The position numbers and the translations under genes were made by a program. 64,000 nucleotides of DNA from Hoplostethus atlanticus (lineage: Eukaryota > Chordata > Actinopteri > Trachichthyiformes > Trachichthyidae): the NCBI GenBank assembly GCA_034670405.1, contig JAXDDX010000005.1, positions 1,125,001 to 1,189,000 of the forward strand. The letters are read 5' to 3'. How positions within the stretch are numbered: the stretch's first letter is position 1; each line of letters begins with the position of its first letter. This document shows, one piece after another, positions 63,175 through 64,000 of this stretch. The notes beneath the pieces were generated by a model. The model was not told where the DNA came from, ran no database searches, and saw only the letters and a list, made by a program, of their open reading frames with translations.

Positions 63175-63407
63175 TTTCTGAGAACAAACAATAAAAAAAA
63201 TTAAAAAAAAATATGTTTTATCTTCCAGCTGCCAGGCTCGCTGAAATGTTGCGACAACCCAGACAGCTGCAACGCCAAGGCATGCATTGCCACTTTGCCA
63301 TATAGCTAGGTTAGTAGCGCTACAGTTGGGCTACTAGTTAATTAAAAGCCGCAAGAATAAAACATATATAAACTATAAATACAAAACAATTACCGTTGGC
63401 AATTCAC
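63175..63407 (-). other. pop1 5' UTR intron
   Basis: The acceptor 'ttgtttgttctcag' sits three bases before the pop1 ATG. A donor 'ttcaag|gtgaat' on the minus strand at 63407/63408 would give a 5' UTR exon ending at 63408. The intron contains long A/T runs. No coding sequence is seen. Confidence 0.5.
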
Positions 63408-63839
63408 CTTGAAATTCTGCAATAACGACAGTCAGTCAGAGCTATGCTCCAAATTTAAGCGAACTCACATTTTCTACCTAACATGTGGGTTTTCCGCCTG
63501 CAAAATTGACGTGCAATGTGCTTCCGGGTATGTGGTGTTCATGGGAAATGCAGTGTATCGGCGCAGCAAAAAGGCCCGGAATAACTAACAACAGCTTTTG
63601 TGAAATATTTTTTCTGTTTTTCCTATGCTATGAACTTTGCACGAGTAGAAGAGTTTACTATGTAACTGCATTGAGGGAATAACTCAAAATAAAAAACATT
63701 TTCTTTACCTCTCTGCGTCATTTACGGTAAAAGCGCTCTCTGACGCACTTGTCCGATTCATTTATTCTTCTTTTTCTGGTCTCTCCTTGCAGCATACTTG
63801 GTTAATTTACAGAGTTTGATCAAGTAGATTATCGAGATA
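63408..63839. promoter_or_regulatory. bidirectional pop1/rida promoter
   Basis: The two start codons lie head to head 665 bp apart (63174 minus, 63840 plus), as in mammals. The stretch contains 'cttccgggta' (63521-63530, ETS-type) and 'catgggaaatgcagtg' (from 63540; similar to a ZNF143-type element by eye), both common in TATA-less divergent housekeeping promoters. It also holds CpG-bearing 'atcggcgcagc'. Start sites cannot be placed. Confidence 0.55.
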
Positions 63840-63904
63840 ATGGCTGCAATCATCAGGAGGATAATCAACACAACGAAAGCTCCTGCAGCTATCGGCCCAT
63901 ACAG
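63840..63904 (+). CDS. rida: reactive intermediate imine deaminase A, first coding exon only
   Basis: Encodes 21 residues plus a split Ser codon (AG|): 'MAAIIRRIINTTKAPAAIGPY', aligning with human RIDA 'MSSLIRRVISTAKAPGAIGPYS'. RIDA (YjgF/YER057c/UK114 family) is a small trimeric enzyme that hydrolyses reactive enamine/imine intermediates made by PLP enzymes such as threonine dehydratase. The exon ends at 'tacag|gtgaga', a strong donor; the rest of the gene lies outside the window. The start is the first ATG and matches the family N-terminus. It is divergent from pop1, with a shared promoter. Confidence 0.92.
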
Positions 63905-64000
63905 GTGAGACGAGATTTGGAGTTTGTCAAATTATGTTGCAGCTGACTTCGACGTCATCAAAATAACATTAAATGTTATTTTTGTTATTTTGTTATTTTG
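63905..64000 (+). other. start of rida intron 1
   Basis: Follows the donor 'gtgaga'. AT-rich, ending in a TTTTGTTATT-type run. Nothing else is visible before the window ends. Confidence 0.8.

Overview
This window is nuclear DNA from a ray-finned fish, most likely a teleost. The evidence is spliced vertebrate genes with canonical GT-AG introns, very many (CA)n, (GA)n and (CAGA)n microsatellites, and fish-type Tc1, hAT, SINE and L2-like debris. Four protein-coding genes can be supported, all in the right half: kcns2 (minus, 24681-26121), nipal2 (plus, 40847-52648, first exon not found), pop1 (minus, 54659-63174) and the first coding exon of rida (plus, from 63840). The order RIDA-POP1-NIPAL2-KCNS2, with these relative orientations, is the one I know from human 8q22.2, so this is a conserved vertebrate syntenic block. 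The genes are neighbours and not a pathway: a silent Kv subunit (Kv9.2), a NIPA-family magnesium-transporter-like membrane protein, the large RNase P/MRP protein, and the imine/enamine deaminase RIDA.

Layout. 1-24680: about 25 kb with no gene I can support, made of simple repeats, decayed transposons and AT-rich stretches, some of which look like candidate conserved noncoding elements. 24681-26121: kcns2, coding region in one exon. 26600-27130: GC-richer DNA upstream of kcns2 with two CT tracts around an 18-bp perfect palindrome, the likely kcns2 promoter/5' exon area. 27131-40846: gene-free DNA that should hold nipal2 exon 1, which I could not find. 40847-52648: ten nipal2 exons; intron 4 carries a 1.13-kb hAT-type element and intron 5 a 24-bp perfect hairpin. 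52649-54658: convergent 3' ends of nipal2 and pop1. 54659-63174: fifteen pop1 coding exons; one intron carries a 151-bp hAT-type MITE with an 8-bp target duplication. 63175-63839: shared head-to-head promoter of pop1 and rida.

The most notable global signal is that conserved coding exons are broken by five separate one-base insertions, one in kcns2 and four in pop1. All are in the +1 direction and there is no deletion. Exon phases and protein lengths come out exactly right once the five bases are discounted (479 aa for kcns2, 1011 aa for pop1). I read this mainly as insertion-biased residual error in the assembly, not as two dead genes, but it needs read-level confirmation. I found no wholly new biological system. 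The best second-look items are the insertion pattern, the intact-ended hAT elements, the perfect hairpin, the promoter palindrome and the missing nipal2 first exon.
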